Shown here in pieces: positions 47,211 to 58,809 of a stretch of DNA of 64,000 bases (positions are counted from its first letter, which is position 1; the number at the start of each line of letters is the position of its first letter). The stretch comes from Raphanus sativus (taxonomy: Eukaryota; Streptophyta; Magnoliopsida; Brassicales; Brassicaceae), in the NCBI RefSeq assembly GCF_000801105.2, contig NC_079515.1, forward strand, positions 39,875,920 through 39,939,919, in the 5' to 3' direction. The notes under the pieces were generated by a model. The model was not told the origin of the DNA. It searched no databases and saw nothing but the letters and a program-made list of their open reading frames with translations. A program made the translations under genes and the position numbers.

Positions 47211-47455
47211 CTTATTAAATCATTCTTTTTTAAAAAAACTGGCTTTAAAAATCATCTTTTTTTTTCTGAAACTGGTTTTAAAAATCATTCTTTTCCTAGA
47301 GAAGTCTTACGTAACACTTGTCGTGTAATCTTTACATTTTTCTTACCAAACTGATAGGTCCGGTATAACCCGCTCAAGTAGTCGGTTAAACATTTTTTGG
47401 AATTGCAACTGAAAACCTTACAGAGAAACTAGCGGATGGTGATACGGTAGCAATT

Positions 47456-47735
47456 TTAGAGCATCCCCATTAAAGGTTTATGGAGAAGTTCACACGTTTG
47501 CCGAGAAAAAAAAATTAAAATAATATTTTTTTCATGAACTTGTCCCTTCTGAACTTTCTACGTAAACTTCTATGTGATGAGTTCATCACTATTTTGTGGA
47601 CCCTACGACATGTGGCGATCTACAATTGATCTAATTTCTTTTTAAGAAAAAAACCAAACAGAAAAAAGAAGTTTTGATAATAAAAAAATGAAAACTTGAA
47701 CCCCAAATGGAGTTTACTAATGAGGATGCTTTTAG
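47456..47735. mobile_element. Second GAGCATC-type MITE
   Basis: About 280 bp with inverted ends TTTAGAGCATCCCCATTA and, reverse-complemented, CTAAAAGCATCCTCATTA. The interior is AT-rich with no coding frame. Confidence 0.6.
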
Positions 47736-49859
47736 AGGCAAAACGCGAGAAGCTGACCATTGTACAATATTGAAAGCTTACTGAAGGAATTATAAAAGAT
47801 TTCGATCGGTTGCTTTTAAAATTTTTTTTTCTTGTGGAAAATACAAAAGTTTTAGCTTTCACAGAGTATGAACATTCTCAATAGTATTTTCAATTTTTTT
47901 AATTAATTTCAAGAACTATTATTAATATATAAAAATAACAATAATTTGAAAATATGTTGTTTTATAATATATTTTGACTTACTTCTATCTTTTCTCTAAC
48001 AAATAAATTATTATTTTTACTATATTTAGAAGAATTTTAGTATTTTCTACTAAAATAAAAAAGTGAAAATATATTCAGATGATTTTACAAACTATATATG
48101 GGAGTCAAGCTGCGTACAAACAAAACATTTATAGGGACGTTGCCCATTCTTAGAAAATGAAAAAAATAAAACTCCTACGGAGTTGAAGCCTTTTTTCAAA
48201 AAAAAAAAAAGAAAAAACTCCTACGGAGTTACGGACATGCTTGTGTAAGGAAATTTCACAAATCCAACGGTGGAATTTTTTCACATAGAATAAAGAAGAT
48301 ATGATCGATCGGACGGGTAGGGTTAAGTGGCTGGAAAGGAGAGTCCACTGACTTATTATACGAGAGTATTAATTAATTAGTACAATATGTCAATATATAC
48401 ATGGAAATTAATTAGTATTAAAAGAATACGAGCGTGATGCTATCTTTTCAGCTTTATCTGGTCTTTGCCATTTATATATAGCTGTGCGTATGTCTCTCTA
48501 TGCACAATATTAATGTCTTACTTTGTTATAAATATATCCATTATATTTTTCTTTTTTAAATTCGGTTTGGTTATTTACCTCTTACGGTGAAACAAAGCCG
48601 ATAGACAGAGGAAAGGTGGGATACGAACTATATCCTAAAATCAGCTTAAGAATTATATATTTTCGTCACTCCTCGAAGTATGATGGTCGTGTTTTGGTTC
48701 CAACGACCAAGGTATGTAATCTGTGGGTTTTATTATTATTATTTTTGACCAAATGTGGGTTTTATTATCCATGCATATCTATGTATCTATACAGCTGGAA
48801 CATATATTTCTGTAATGTTGAGTATATTTTACGAGAAAGAACACATACATATCCGTAAATATGTATATACGTAGAGATTAATCTTAAATCCAGTCTTTAA
48901 TTAACCATACTTATGCAAGAAAAAAAGGTAAAAGGAAAATGTTGCATATGTCGGTGTCGCGGCGAAAAGGCGGTGAGTGCATTGTGGGAGTGCTCACGAA
49001 TTCCCTTGAATTATCTTTTATTTATACTAGTATTGTATATCCCTAAGCCCATGCAAATTAACTGCAGACTCACTTTTCTTTATTTAACTATGAAACAATT
49101 ACCCTGCAGGGCAGTTTTTGAACTTTTATAACAAAATAAGACAGTTTGTTATATTAGGGTAGTTTGTTGGTGGTCAAAGACCCTAATATTCCCAAATGAA
49201 AACTAAACTTTTTGATATCTCTCTCTTCTTTTCTTTTCTGGTCACATGAGTCTATTTTTACTTTATTTAAAAAGTAAAAATACATTGTTTCATTTAATTG
49301 TTTTTAATCTGAACCACACAAAAAGTTGCTTTATTTTTTATCTTATCTTTAAATTAAATCAACAAATAGAAGAGTGCGGTGAAGATGCGGTGGTGAAACA
49401 AATTGATATAGCTTCGGCAGCGACAAATAATCCATATAAGTTACATAGATGACTTGACGAGATTGAGTATTCATCAGTCTCGTATAAAGAAAAATTATTT
49501 TAATGCTTTATTTGGCATCTTCTATATCATTTTCTCCGCCGCGTTTCTACCACTTGAACCGAGCTCTTATAACCATGCACTCAACATTTGAGAATGCAGC
49601 AAAGATGGCTAAAGAAACAAAAGGGACAAACAATAGACAAACAGACCCAAACATAGTAAAATTTATGACATTTAGTAGCAATAAAAATAGAAGAAAGTAA
49701 AGTTTTTATTGAGAGAGATGCTCAATTTATAGAGGCATCAGCTCTATATGCAACCCATGTTGAAAATGCTTACACTAGAATGTTCACACAGATTCACAAG
49801 ATAGTGACCAAAAGAAGCGTGGATAGATCCAACAAAGGATGATGATCTTTGTTTTAAGC
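47736..49859. other. AT-rich spacer, no supported gene
   Basis: Only short open frames. An isolated stretch at 49370-49700 has slightly better codon texture (frames containing KMAKETKGTNN), but no splice sites or family can be named. Confidence 0.35.
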
Positions 49860-49861
49860 GT

Positions 49862-50208
49862 TCATGTACACACATGTGTACAACAAATCCATATGTACAT
49901 TGTACACAATCCATGTGTATATTGTTTTCATGGACATTGTGTCCATGTGTACATTGTCAGATGTGTACATTGTCACATGTACACAAGTCATGTGTACATT
50001 GTTTTCATGTACATCGTTTGATGAGACTACATGTACACCTTTTTGTTTTCATGTATATTGTTTTCATGTACATCGTTTGTCACATTACACAATCCATATG
50101 TACATTATTTTCATGTGCATCGTTTGATGAGACTAAATGTATCCATGTGTATATTGTCACATGTACACAATCCATGTGCACATTATTTTCATGTACATCG
50201 TTTAATTT
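49862..50208. repeat. Minisatellite built on ATGTGTACATTGT
   Basis: Roughly 350 bp in which ATGTGTACATTGT, its variants and partial complements (ACATGTACACAA) recur. A longer unit (CATTGTTTTCATGTACATCG, then TTTGATGAGACTA) also appears. Several overlapping frames read through it only because the unit has no stops in three frames. Confidence 0.85.
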
Positions 50209-50284
50209 TTTTTAATGCAAAGCTAATAAGATAGTTAGATAATGTTAGATACATGTGCATCTTTTAAAATAGTTGACAAAAAAT

Positions 50285-50560
50285 AAATTATTTCACCAAA
50301 AGATAAAAATATAATCAAAATTCAAAATATATACGTCCATAAATATATGGATGGCTTTTATCTTTTCTTTTGTCGACCACAAGTTTTTGACGTAGTTTTC
50401 TCTATTTAACTTATCATCGTTACCACTAACTATCTTAAAATTATTTCACCAAAAGATAAAAAAAATCATCAAAATATACACGTCCATGCATGCATGGCTT
50501 TTATCTTTTCATTTGTCGACCGCAAGTTTTTGACTCAGTTATCTCACTTGTTAAATTTGT
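50285..50560. repeat. Tandem duplication, unit about 150 bp
   Basis: ATTATTTCACCAAAAGATAA, then CGTCCAT, GGCTTTTATCTTTTC, TTTGTCGACC and CAAGTTTTTGAC occur in the same order twice (starting near 50287 and near 50439). The copies differ by scattered substitutions and short indels. Confidence 0.8.
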
Positions 50561-52282
50561 TTATCTCGTAGTGTAACTTATTATCGCACTGCGTTTGTTC
50601 CTGATCCGAGATGACCCATGATAATTAATTTAGCTTCGATAATTGTACTGCTTTATAATACATGTGTATAATTTTAGGATCAGTCTTGGTCATTTGTAAA
50701 TGAAAAGGTAAATAATATCTGGAGAATTTTTTTTATTATTAATTTTGAAGGAAAATAAATAAATTTGTCTTTTGTTTCAGAAAAAAACTAAATTCAATAT
50801 TTAAAGCTTAAAGTTTTCATTACAAAATTTAATATTATACAAAATTTAGTTACTTTTATTTCAAAACACATAATAAAATAAGAATTTTCTGGTTTTTTTT
50901 TTGAAATTTTAGAGATTTTTATTAAAAATAAATAAATTTTGAATATTAAAATAGACATAATTTTAATAGTTTGTGTATTAAAATAAGTAAACTAATTAGT
51001 TAGGGTATTAAACTAGTAGCGAAAAAATTGAATATTAAAAAACTTAACAAAATTTAGTTAAAGTATTTTTATGAAATTTTTTCCTATATATTATACAAAT
51101 GGGACAAATACTTAAGTTAAAAGACAACCTTGACTTAACTTTCTATGGCCCGAAAAACGAGCTATCTATAATGAAGAGAAATTGAGTTATATAACATAAG
51201 AACACATAACTCACTATCTAACCAAAATCCTCTTTTCTTCATATCTCTTTCTATTCTTTCTCTGCAAATTTAAATTCTCCTTTTTTTTGCTATTTCACAA
51301 ATAAACCCTATAATCAAAGAGAAAAACAACCAATATTTACTTTTCAAAATAAAAAAAAAAAGAAAAGAAAAAGGAAAGGTAAAAGAGATTTGACCATTGG
51401 GAGGAGGAGAGAGGGAATGGCAAAAAGTGGTAAATAAATTTAGAAAAAACAGAGTTTTGTGCCCCACGCGAGCCACCTTCCTTTATTCCTCTTATTTCCG
51501 CTTGAACTAAACATAGTCTTATATATAGACCAACCCCATATTAACTAGCTTGTAAATAACAGACGGAGATATGAAATCTGCAGTCGATAATAACTGCAAG
51601 CAGACTACAAGAGATTACTATCCATACAGAAAGATTCGAATGTATCTCTTTATTTTCCATATACTGACAGTAAGAACTCGTATAAGGTGTAATATCTTGG
51701 TTATTGTAAGGTGTGAATGTTATGGAACAAATAGAATAAATGTTTTCTTTTCTTTTTTTTTATCAACAAATGTTTTCTTTTCATTTTAACTCTTCACGCG
51801 TTTGTTGTTGTTGGTGTGTGTGTTTAGTACCGAGGTGTTATTAACTTTACATAGAGAGAGCAAAAAGGTAATTTCTTGTGAATGTAGCTTTAGTTAAAGT
51901 AGAGAAGCAATTAACCATAACTATTTAACTTTATACATGTATTTTAAGGAGAGAGGTATGGCCGTTAAAGGAGTTAACCGACAAGATGGCTTTACTTTCT
52001 CAGCATTTGTTTCTTTGATTGTCTCATCTTGCTGACGTTATCCTAGTCTCCTAACGTTGACCGTCCACCCAGTTGTCCCCTCTCTACATTTTGTTTTCTT
52101 ATTGACTAACCTTTTTATGATAATTAATTACAATATTTATCTCATATTTTCTGATTACTACTGAAAATTATCCTTTAAGAAAAGGACACACAATTTGATC
52201 AAAAAAAAGAAAGAAAAGGACACACAAAACTACAAAACCTTGGTATTTCATAGTGTGAATTTTTTAATCGAGAGATTTTAAA
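50561..52282. other. AT-rich spacer, no supported gene
   Basis: Very AT-rich DNA with short frames only. Confidence 0.35.
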
Positions 52283-52528
52283 TACTACTATATATATTTT
52301 TTATTTTTTTGCTAAATAAAGGGTTAAATTCGGGTCAATGATGACACAAGCCTAACCCCCGGGTGGAGGTACAATCCACGGATAGACCCTTTCCTGGGCA
52401 TTCAAATGAGTCGAAAGCAATGGACCCATACCCGTGTTGCCAGTGGGAATTGAACCCGGGACCGTATTGAGGCCGAAGCTCTCTCAAGTACCACTAGGCT
52501 AACCCCACTGGTTACTACTATATATATT
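52283..52528 (-). mobile_element. tRNA-derived SINE with perfect 16-bp target-site duplication
   Basis: TACTACTATATATATT flanks the unit at 52283-52298 and 52513-52528. On the minus strand the body (52512-52299) opens AACCAGTGGGG and carries a pol III A box (TTAGCCTAGTGG, plus 52491-52502) and a perfect B box (GGTTCAATTCC, plus 52446-52456) 34 bases apart. It ends in an A-rich tail. This is the standard build of a Brassicaceae tRNA-related SINE. It is not a tRNA gene, because sequence after the B box does not close a cloverleaf. Confidence 0.92.
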
Positions 52529-52769
52529 CAGAGGTTTTCTTTATATGTTTTGTTAAATCAAATGAGTTTTTATCTATACAAATTTTTGTTTATAAGCTAG
52601 GGATAATATCTTTTTCGATCTAATACCATTTATAGTATATTATCTATTTTCTTTTAAAACATTTCCGAAACTGTAAATTAAAGTGGTTTATTTCAAAGGT
52701 ATAGTTTTAAAACAAAGTCATGGAATATGTGATCAGCTTCAATTTAGATACATTATGCTAAGTACATTA

Positions 52770-53720
52770 GCCTCTATGTTTTAAGAAAAATTCGAAACAT
52801 TTACTCATTGCCAGTATGTTTACTTTGGGTCCTCTTAACCTCGTTAAAATGTTGGAACTGCGAAACAATCGTTTAGAAATGATTAGTCTTCTAAGGATAA
52901 TATCACAATCCACAAATTTTCTCGAGATCGTGGGCTATCCCCTCTAAGTTTTTGAAAGTTACAAAGCATATAATTCTTACTATTATACTTATTTAGAGCC
53001 TTTAACCACTTTAAAATGCTGAAACTATTTAACGATCGTTTTGAAAGTGTGTCGTCGTTTCTAGATGATAACATTAAACCCGCCAAAATTTTCAAGGTCC
53101 TGGATTAACTTCTATGAGTTTTTGAAAATTTTGAAACATGTATTTCTTACTAGTATGCTGATTTAGAGGCCTCTTAACCACATTAAAATTTTGAAACTGC
53201 TTAACATTATTTTTTGATAGTGTTACGTTGTATTTTGAGGTTAACATCAAAGCCACCAAATTTACCAAGGTCATGGGCAAACCCTATGACTTCTAAAAAT
53301 TTAGAAACATGTATTCCTTACTAGTATGCTAAATTAGAGATCCATTATCCACATTAAAATGTTAAACTTCTTAACAATCATTTTAAAGTGTTTCGTCGTC
53401 TTTTAAAGATAACATCAAAACCCACAAATTTTCGAGATCATTTATGGGCTAACCCTTATGAGTTTTTGAAAATTTTATAATATGTATTCCTTGCTAATAT
53501 GCTAATTTAGAGACTCCTTAATCACACTAAAGTTTTAAAAATACTTATCAGTTTTAAAGTTTTTCGTCGTTTCGTGAGGTTAACGTCAAAACCCACTAAA
53601 TTTTTTTGAGGTCTTTGGCTAACCCCTATGAGTTTTTGAAAATTTCGAAACATGTATTCCTTTCTAGTATGCTTATTTAAAGATTCCTTAATGATATATA
53701 TGGTGTTTTTTGACATCATG
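52770..53720. repeat. Degenerate satellite array, about 171-bp monomer
   Basis: About five and a half diverged monomers. The block TTTTGAAAATTT-GAAACATGTATTCCTTACTAGTATGCT recurs at about 52794, 52963, 53133, 53304, 53477 and 53647, so spacings are 169-173 bp. Other shared parts are CCTTAACCACATTAAAAT, TTTCGTCGT and AACATCAAAACCCAC. Monomer length is in the range of centromeric satellites, but I cannot place it in a named family. Confidence 0.85.
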
Positions 53721-55206
53721 CTGATCTAATTTTAATCTTAATAGATGACAATAAAAATAGTCTTCATCTATTATTAAATAAATATGGAATACAACTGGTC
53801 CACTTCATCCGTAGGTCCAACTTGCGTGTGTGAATATGTCTTATAGTGAACCCTTTTAATATCGGGAATTATCTGCTTCATTAAACCTGATTAAAAATGG
53901 CCCAACTTAATTATCGCTTCAAAACTTCTTACACATAAAATTAAATGGGCTTTTTCATGTTTTCGTTCATCACTTTTTGTTACATATACGTTTAACTTAT
54001 TTTTTTGTCTCCTCAAATTTTGAAAATAAGATGTGTCTAACGGTAAAAAAGTAGAGACTTACAGGCACATGCCATCTGAATCAATTCAAAATTGATCACC
54101 GACTTTGCTTTTTTAAATGTCAACCCTTTAAATCATCAACTTCACGAAGCGATTAGATGCTTTATTCTATGATAAAACACACAAGATTTCTCTTTTACTG
54201 CTTTTGTTGATTTCTCTATAGATTATCGAGGACTCTAGAGCATGAACATTCATAAAGCAATGTAAAACTCTTATCTTGTTTTACAAATCACCTTTGATAA
54301 TTTGTTGGGTTTTCGTTTCTTTTTTTAACCTATCTTCATTCACGATTAGGAGAGAGAAACTGAATCGGAGCATGAACAATCGTAGAGATTGCTTTTAACC
54401 CATCATCATTCAAACCTGTGTAAGTCGTTTCTTGTTTTGCGAAATTAACTTTGTTGATTCCGACGGTTGATGCGGCTCACGGAACCACCACTGAATCCTC
54501 TTTTTATTTCTAGTTTTTATGTATAGTTATGTCTGGTGTGGAGTTGGGCCTCTCGTTCGTACTCTTTCGCAGATCTGGTTCGGGATGGTCACTGAAGATT
54601 CGATGATGATGGTAGCTCTGGTCCGTGATTGAAGATCGGGTTGCCGCTGGTTCCATCGATCTTTTGAAGGTCTTCTTCCCTTTTTTGTTTTCTTAGATCT
54701 GGGCTAGTGTATGGCTTTTGGTCTCCTTATCTTGGTCGTTTGTGTCTTTCCGGTTATAGCTTTAGTATCCTGGTTTTAATTTCATGGATTGTTGATCGAT
54801 TTTGCTCTTTTTAGGTTTAGGGTGGGTCTTGTGTGTTGCTGCTTTGTGTGGGTCATCTCAGTCTTCGATTATCCTTTGGGTGTGTTGAATCTGCTTTGCC
54901 TTTGTCCACTACCTTTAGTTAGCTTCTATAAAGTTTTTTCTCTGGTCTTTAGACTAGTTCTTGTAAAGCTAACCTCTTGTCTTTTTTGTGGGGTTGCAAA
55001 GTTCTTAATTTTAATTTCTTGGGAGAAAATTAGGTGGATTGATGGCTTCTCCATGCTCTTGGTTTTGTTTTGTATGTCGTTGATTAAAGCTTGTTCATTG
55101 TGTTTCTTTTGTGGCCTGTTCTTCTCTTGTCTTAGCTGCTCATATCCATCTGCCTTTGGCCTACGAGAGAATCTTCATCAATGTTTTATGGAGTTATGAG
55201 CACAAT
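53721..55206. other. Spacer with possible decayed retroposon
   Basis: The part at about 54430-55190 is less AT-rich, T/G-rich on the plus strand, and has one long frame (54789-55199) with no recognised domain. Its texture is like the Sadhu-like unit at 45985-47210, but no poly(A) or duplication was found. Confidence 0.3.
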
Positions 55207-55209
55207 GAA

Positions 55210-55240
55210 CCCTAAACCCTAAACCCTAAACCCTAAACCC
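55210..55240. repeat. Interstitial telomere repeat (CCCTAAA)4
   Basis: Four perfect plant telomere units plus CCC. It is too short to be a telomere and is an interstitial or telo-box-like tract. Confidence 0.95.
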
Positions 55241-55350
55241 TCGAATCTTACCATTGAAGATTGATGAACAAACCAACGTCTTCTCTTCCTCTTGTTTTCT
55301 ACTTTTTTTTTTTTTATTTAATTCAAATTTGTTTATTGTAACGGATCAAG

Positions 55351-55635
55351 CTACTTGCCATTGTATGTAGCTTGATTGCCAAGTACTCTAGAGACCCTTA
55401 TTGTCTGGTATTCAGCTACTAATAAACTATAAAAGAATTGAGATGGATGATATATGCATTCTCCTTTAGCTTGTCCAAAACTGAACCTCTTAAGCAAACG
55501 AGTTTGGTAAGAAAATTTAATAGAAGGATAAGAAAGCCACATGACGTGAAGGAATGAAGCAATGAATGTAACAAAACTTACCACCGTGCACTTGCTTGCT
55601 TTACAGCTTTCAGCCATTGAATGCTCTCTCTTCAA
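55351..55635 (-). CDS. Possible small gene, unidentified
   Basis: A minus-strand frame of 94 codons. The first ATG context (MKREHSMAESCKASKCTV) is followed by a potential donor (ACGGTG|GTAAGT), so the true exon may be only the first 18 codons. Upstream, at 55640-55700, there are two GGGCC motifs (GAGGGCCCAG and TTGGGCCTC), usual for housekeeping promoters, and another gene-like locus starts divergently. No family is recognised, and the alternative is chance. Confidence 0.25.
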   Translation of the reverse strand: MKREHSMAESCKASKCTVVSFVTFIASFLHVMWLSYPSIKFSYQTRLLKRFSFGQAKGECIYHPSQFFYSLLVAEYQTIRVSRVLGNQATYNGK

Positions 55636-56416
55636 ATCTCACGTTTGGAAGAGAATACATCTGAAGAGGGCCCAGTTATGTTGGGCCTCTAATTTACTGA
55701 CCCAACTCATCCATCGTCTTGTTTAATTGTTTGTATACAGAATGAAACTTATCAATAAAAGGTCAACGCTTTGTATTACCTTACCTTTGGAAGGAACGGT
55801 GTCGTTTTGATTGCTTTGTTGATTTAAAATAAGTAAGAAATGACGCCGTTTTTACATAGAATCAAACAAGAGCTAATTTTGTTGCGATTAAAAGGGATTT
55901 CTGAAAATCGGATTCTTTATAATTTCTCTTGGTTCTCTTTCAAAATTTGTATCTTTTCTTCATTCAGATCTTTGAGAAATCGCCAGAGAGAGAATCCCTT
56001 TTGATTGATTGAGAGAGGTTCATTGCGAATCAAGCATTCTCTGGGTAAATATATCTCCGTCTTCTTATTCTTTCTCATAATTCTTAGGGTTTGTTTACTT
56101 TCCGCCATTGTTGAACTCGCTTTCGTCTCTCTGTAACACTTCTTCTACCCGGAGAACAGACACGACGAAAAGTTGAGTCAGAGCACGACGTCGAGAAAGG
56201 CGATCTCCATCAAGAAACATTCTCTGGTCTCTTTCGAAACCATCAAATCCTAATCGAAGAGATCACTCATCGAGAGAGAGAGAGAGAGAGGATGGAGTCC
56301 AAAATCGTCTCCATCTCACGCAAGGCCAACGCTGCCAAACCCTAATCTAATCGACGCCATCGAGACCGAGAATCGTAGGAACCACTAACGGTGTAAGGGC
56401 CAAACTGAGAGAGACG

Positions 56417-57575
56417 ATGAGCGAGTTTCATCGTTTGAGGGAGACGATCTTTGCTGAGTACAGAGAAGATCTGATTTTTTTTTTGCGACTGATGAAGAGC
56501 CAAGCAACGAGGACATGGAGAAGATGATATCTGGAGATGGGTTAGTGAAGATGATATCTTGTAAGTACATTCTTTGTATTCTGTCAGCTATCTGCTTCTC
56601 AGATCAAGCAAGCAAAATCTAATCGATGCTTATTATTATTTGTTTTCTATAGGTAAACATGCGATGCGGGAACTGATAAGAGATTTGTCTTTAAGTTATG
56701 AGAATGAGGTATTTAGGATGCATATGTGTGTTTCTTAAACGTTGAATGTGTACAGATGCTACTTGTTGGCCTAATATATTTAATTGTTTTATGTTCCTTG
56801 AACTCAGATGCTCGCTAAATCTTCTCACACTGACTCATCTTTTTGATGCTACCTGTTGATCTTTTTGTTAAGCAGATCAAGGTAAATCAAAGTTACAGAT
56901 ATTATTCCCCTTCCTTTTATATATAAAATACATATATCATCCTTAACTTCTATATTGTATTTGCTTATTCCAGTAGAAAAGTTTTGATCTAGAAAAACTA
57001 AGATTCTGTAAAAGATGATAATGTAAACCGATCCAGATTTATTTTAAATTGCTTGTGTAACTCTTAGTCTCTTATATTTTTTACAGGAATGGACTGAGGG
57101 GAATGAGGATAGTTCCCTACTTGAAGCAATCTACGAGCCCTTGATGAGGTAAGGTTCACTGTTAATAAGAACGATCAGAAGCTAGGCAAGAGTAATGAGA
57201 AAGAACTGAATCATACAAATATGATGCAGGTTACAAAACTAGCTGAATGTGACTCTTATATGTTTTACAGGAATGGACTGAGGGGAATGAGGATAGTTCC
57301 ATATTTGAAGCAATCTACGAGCCCTTGATGAGGTATGTTCACTGTTAATAAGAACGATCAGAAGCTAGGCAAGAGTAATGGGAAAGCACTGAATCATACA
57401 AATATGATGCAGGTTACAAAACTAGCTGAATGTGACATATATCGTACAAGTTCTGAGCTCATAAACAGCTCCGACAAAGAGGTGTCCAACAGTCAGTCCA
57501 AAAGGTTTCTATCTAAGATGATTGATGCTCGCCAAGTTATGCTTTTGTGGAGTTGGTTCTGTTGTCCAAGATGAG
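56417..57575 (+). pseudogene. Unidentified multi-exon gene-like locus with duplicated 62-nt exon; probably broken
   Basis: Splice-consistent blocks: 56417-56560 (MSEFHRLRETIFAEYREDL..., then SNEDMEKMISGDGLVKMIS), 56653-56708 (KHAMRELIRDLSLSYENE), a possible 6-nt microexon 56876-56881 (IK), and two near-identical 62-nt exons, 57087-57148 and 57271-57332 (EWTEGNEDSS, then LEAIYEPLMR). The first block changes frame across a run of 10 T (56464-56473); 8 or 11 T would join its halves. I do not recognise the protein. The duplicated unit is 184 bp and includes the exon plus flanking intron. Using both exons in series would change frame (62 is not a multiple of 3). It could be a live gene with an assembly indel or a decaying copy. 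Confidence 0.45.
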
Positions 57576-58354
57576 GTACTAGCGCCCTACTTTCTTATGC
57601 CTTTCTATTTTTACTCAACAAGCTTGTCTTTTTGATTGTGTGCTTGAGGTGCAGTAGAAATTGCTTTCACTCTTGATACTTCAGCAGAACCTTTATGATT
57701 TACAGTGTCGATGTTTGCAAGCATTTTGTCTTGATAATCATGATTCAGCAACTCAATTGCTTTCCTTGTGGTAACTCAAACTTTTACAGGTTTATATCAA
57801 GAACACAAAACTTCTATTGTCAAATTCATGTGATACTTTTAACTCGTAGGTAACCCAGATTTTCTCTCAAACAGATTCTATACTACAGTAATTTCTGTTT
57901 TAATTGGCGGATAGAAGTCACTTCAAAGAACTTAAATGCTGTGTAAGCCACCAAATCTGAATCAGGTGCCTGAAGAAATTCCAAGTAGGAGACATGATTA
58001 TTTACGGGAGAATCACACGTGTGTGGAGCCTTGACGGTCCATTGAAATAGATCATACGAGCATATTAAAATCTAGTTTCTTGTAAACAGTATGCTACTTG
58101 CCAAATTGTACTTAGGTCTCAACTAGACTTGCCATTTTAATTGATTTCTTTCTTGGTTTGTGGTAATTTGGATTATGTTAAAACACAGGTTCTTGATTAT
58201 TTATGTTACGTTGTGAAGAATATTATTGCAAAGTAAATGGTTATAGTAGGCCTTTTATACATGTTGTCACTTATTGGGCCACTTATCCTTCTAACATCAC
58301 ATAACTGCTGCCCCAACCAATAATTTCTTTACTTTATTAATTTTATGGTTTTTA
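57576..58354. other. Spacer, no supported gene
   Basis: AT-rich sequence, possibly 3' parts of the gene-like locus upstream; no domain is readable. Confidence 0.3.
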
Positions 58355-58709
58355 GTTATCCGAACCTAGGGTTAGTATTTACCCGGACCTAGGGTTAGGT
58401 CAAACCGAACCTAGGGTTAGTAATCCCAACCGGGTTAGTAAACCGAACCTAGGGTTAGATATCCGAACCTAGGCTTAGGTCAAATCGAACCTAGGGTTAG
58501 TAAACCGAACCTAGGGTTAGAAATCCGAACCCAGGGTTCAGGGTCTAGGGTCTAGGGTCTAGGGTCTCGGGTCTCGGATCTCGGGTCTCGGGTCTCGGGT
58601 CTCTGGTCGCTGGTCTCGGGTCTCGGGTCTGGGTTCTGGGTTCAAGGGGTTCACAGGGTTGAAGGTTCAGAGGGTTTACAGGGTTTTAGGGTTCAGGGGG
58701 CTTAGAGGG
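58355..58709. repeat. Compound telomere-like tandem array: 20-bp unit, then 7-bp unit
   Basis: First about eight variants of CCGAACCTAGGGTTAGTAAA (58360-58530). Then a run of 7-mers GGGTCTA/GGGTCTC (about 58535-58625), then looser GGGTTCA/GGGTTTACA units up to the gap. All are G-rich on the plus strand and look like decayed TTTAGGG-type repeats. Confidence 0.9.
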
Positions 58710-58809
58710 NNNNNNNNNNNNNNNNNNNNNNNNNNNNNNNNNNNNNNNNNNNNNNNNNNNNNNNNNNNNNNNNNNNNNNNNNNNNNNNNNNNNNNNNNNN
58801 NNNNNNNNN
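58710..58809. other. Assembly gap, 100 N
   Basis: Exactly 100 N, the customary placeholder for a gap of unknown size. It directly follows the tandem array, so missing repeat copies are likely. Confidence 0.99.

Noticed and set aside
49839..50234. Several overlapping frames of 60-113 codons
   Set aside because: All read through the ATGTGTACATTGT minisatellite, which lacks stops; no domain and no codon bias.
52299..52512. Possible tRNA gene on the minus strand
   Set aside because: A and B boxes are present, but sequence after the B box does not form a tRNA, and a perfect target duplication shows a SINE.
54789..55199. 136-codon plus-strand frame as a membrane protein
   Set aside because: Its Phe/Cys/Leu-rich composition follows from T-rich DNA; no family or gene structure supports it.
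58355..58530. CRISPR-like direct repeats
   Set aside because: Units abut each other without unique spacers and the genome is a plant's; this is a tandem repeat.
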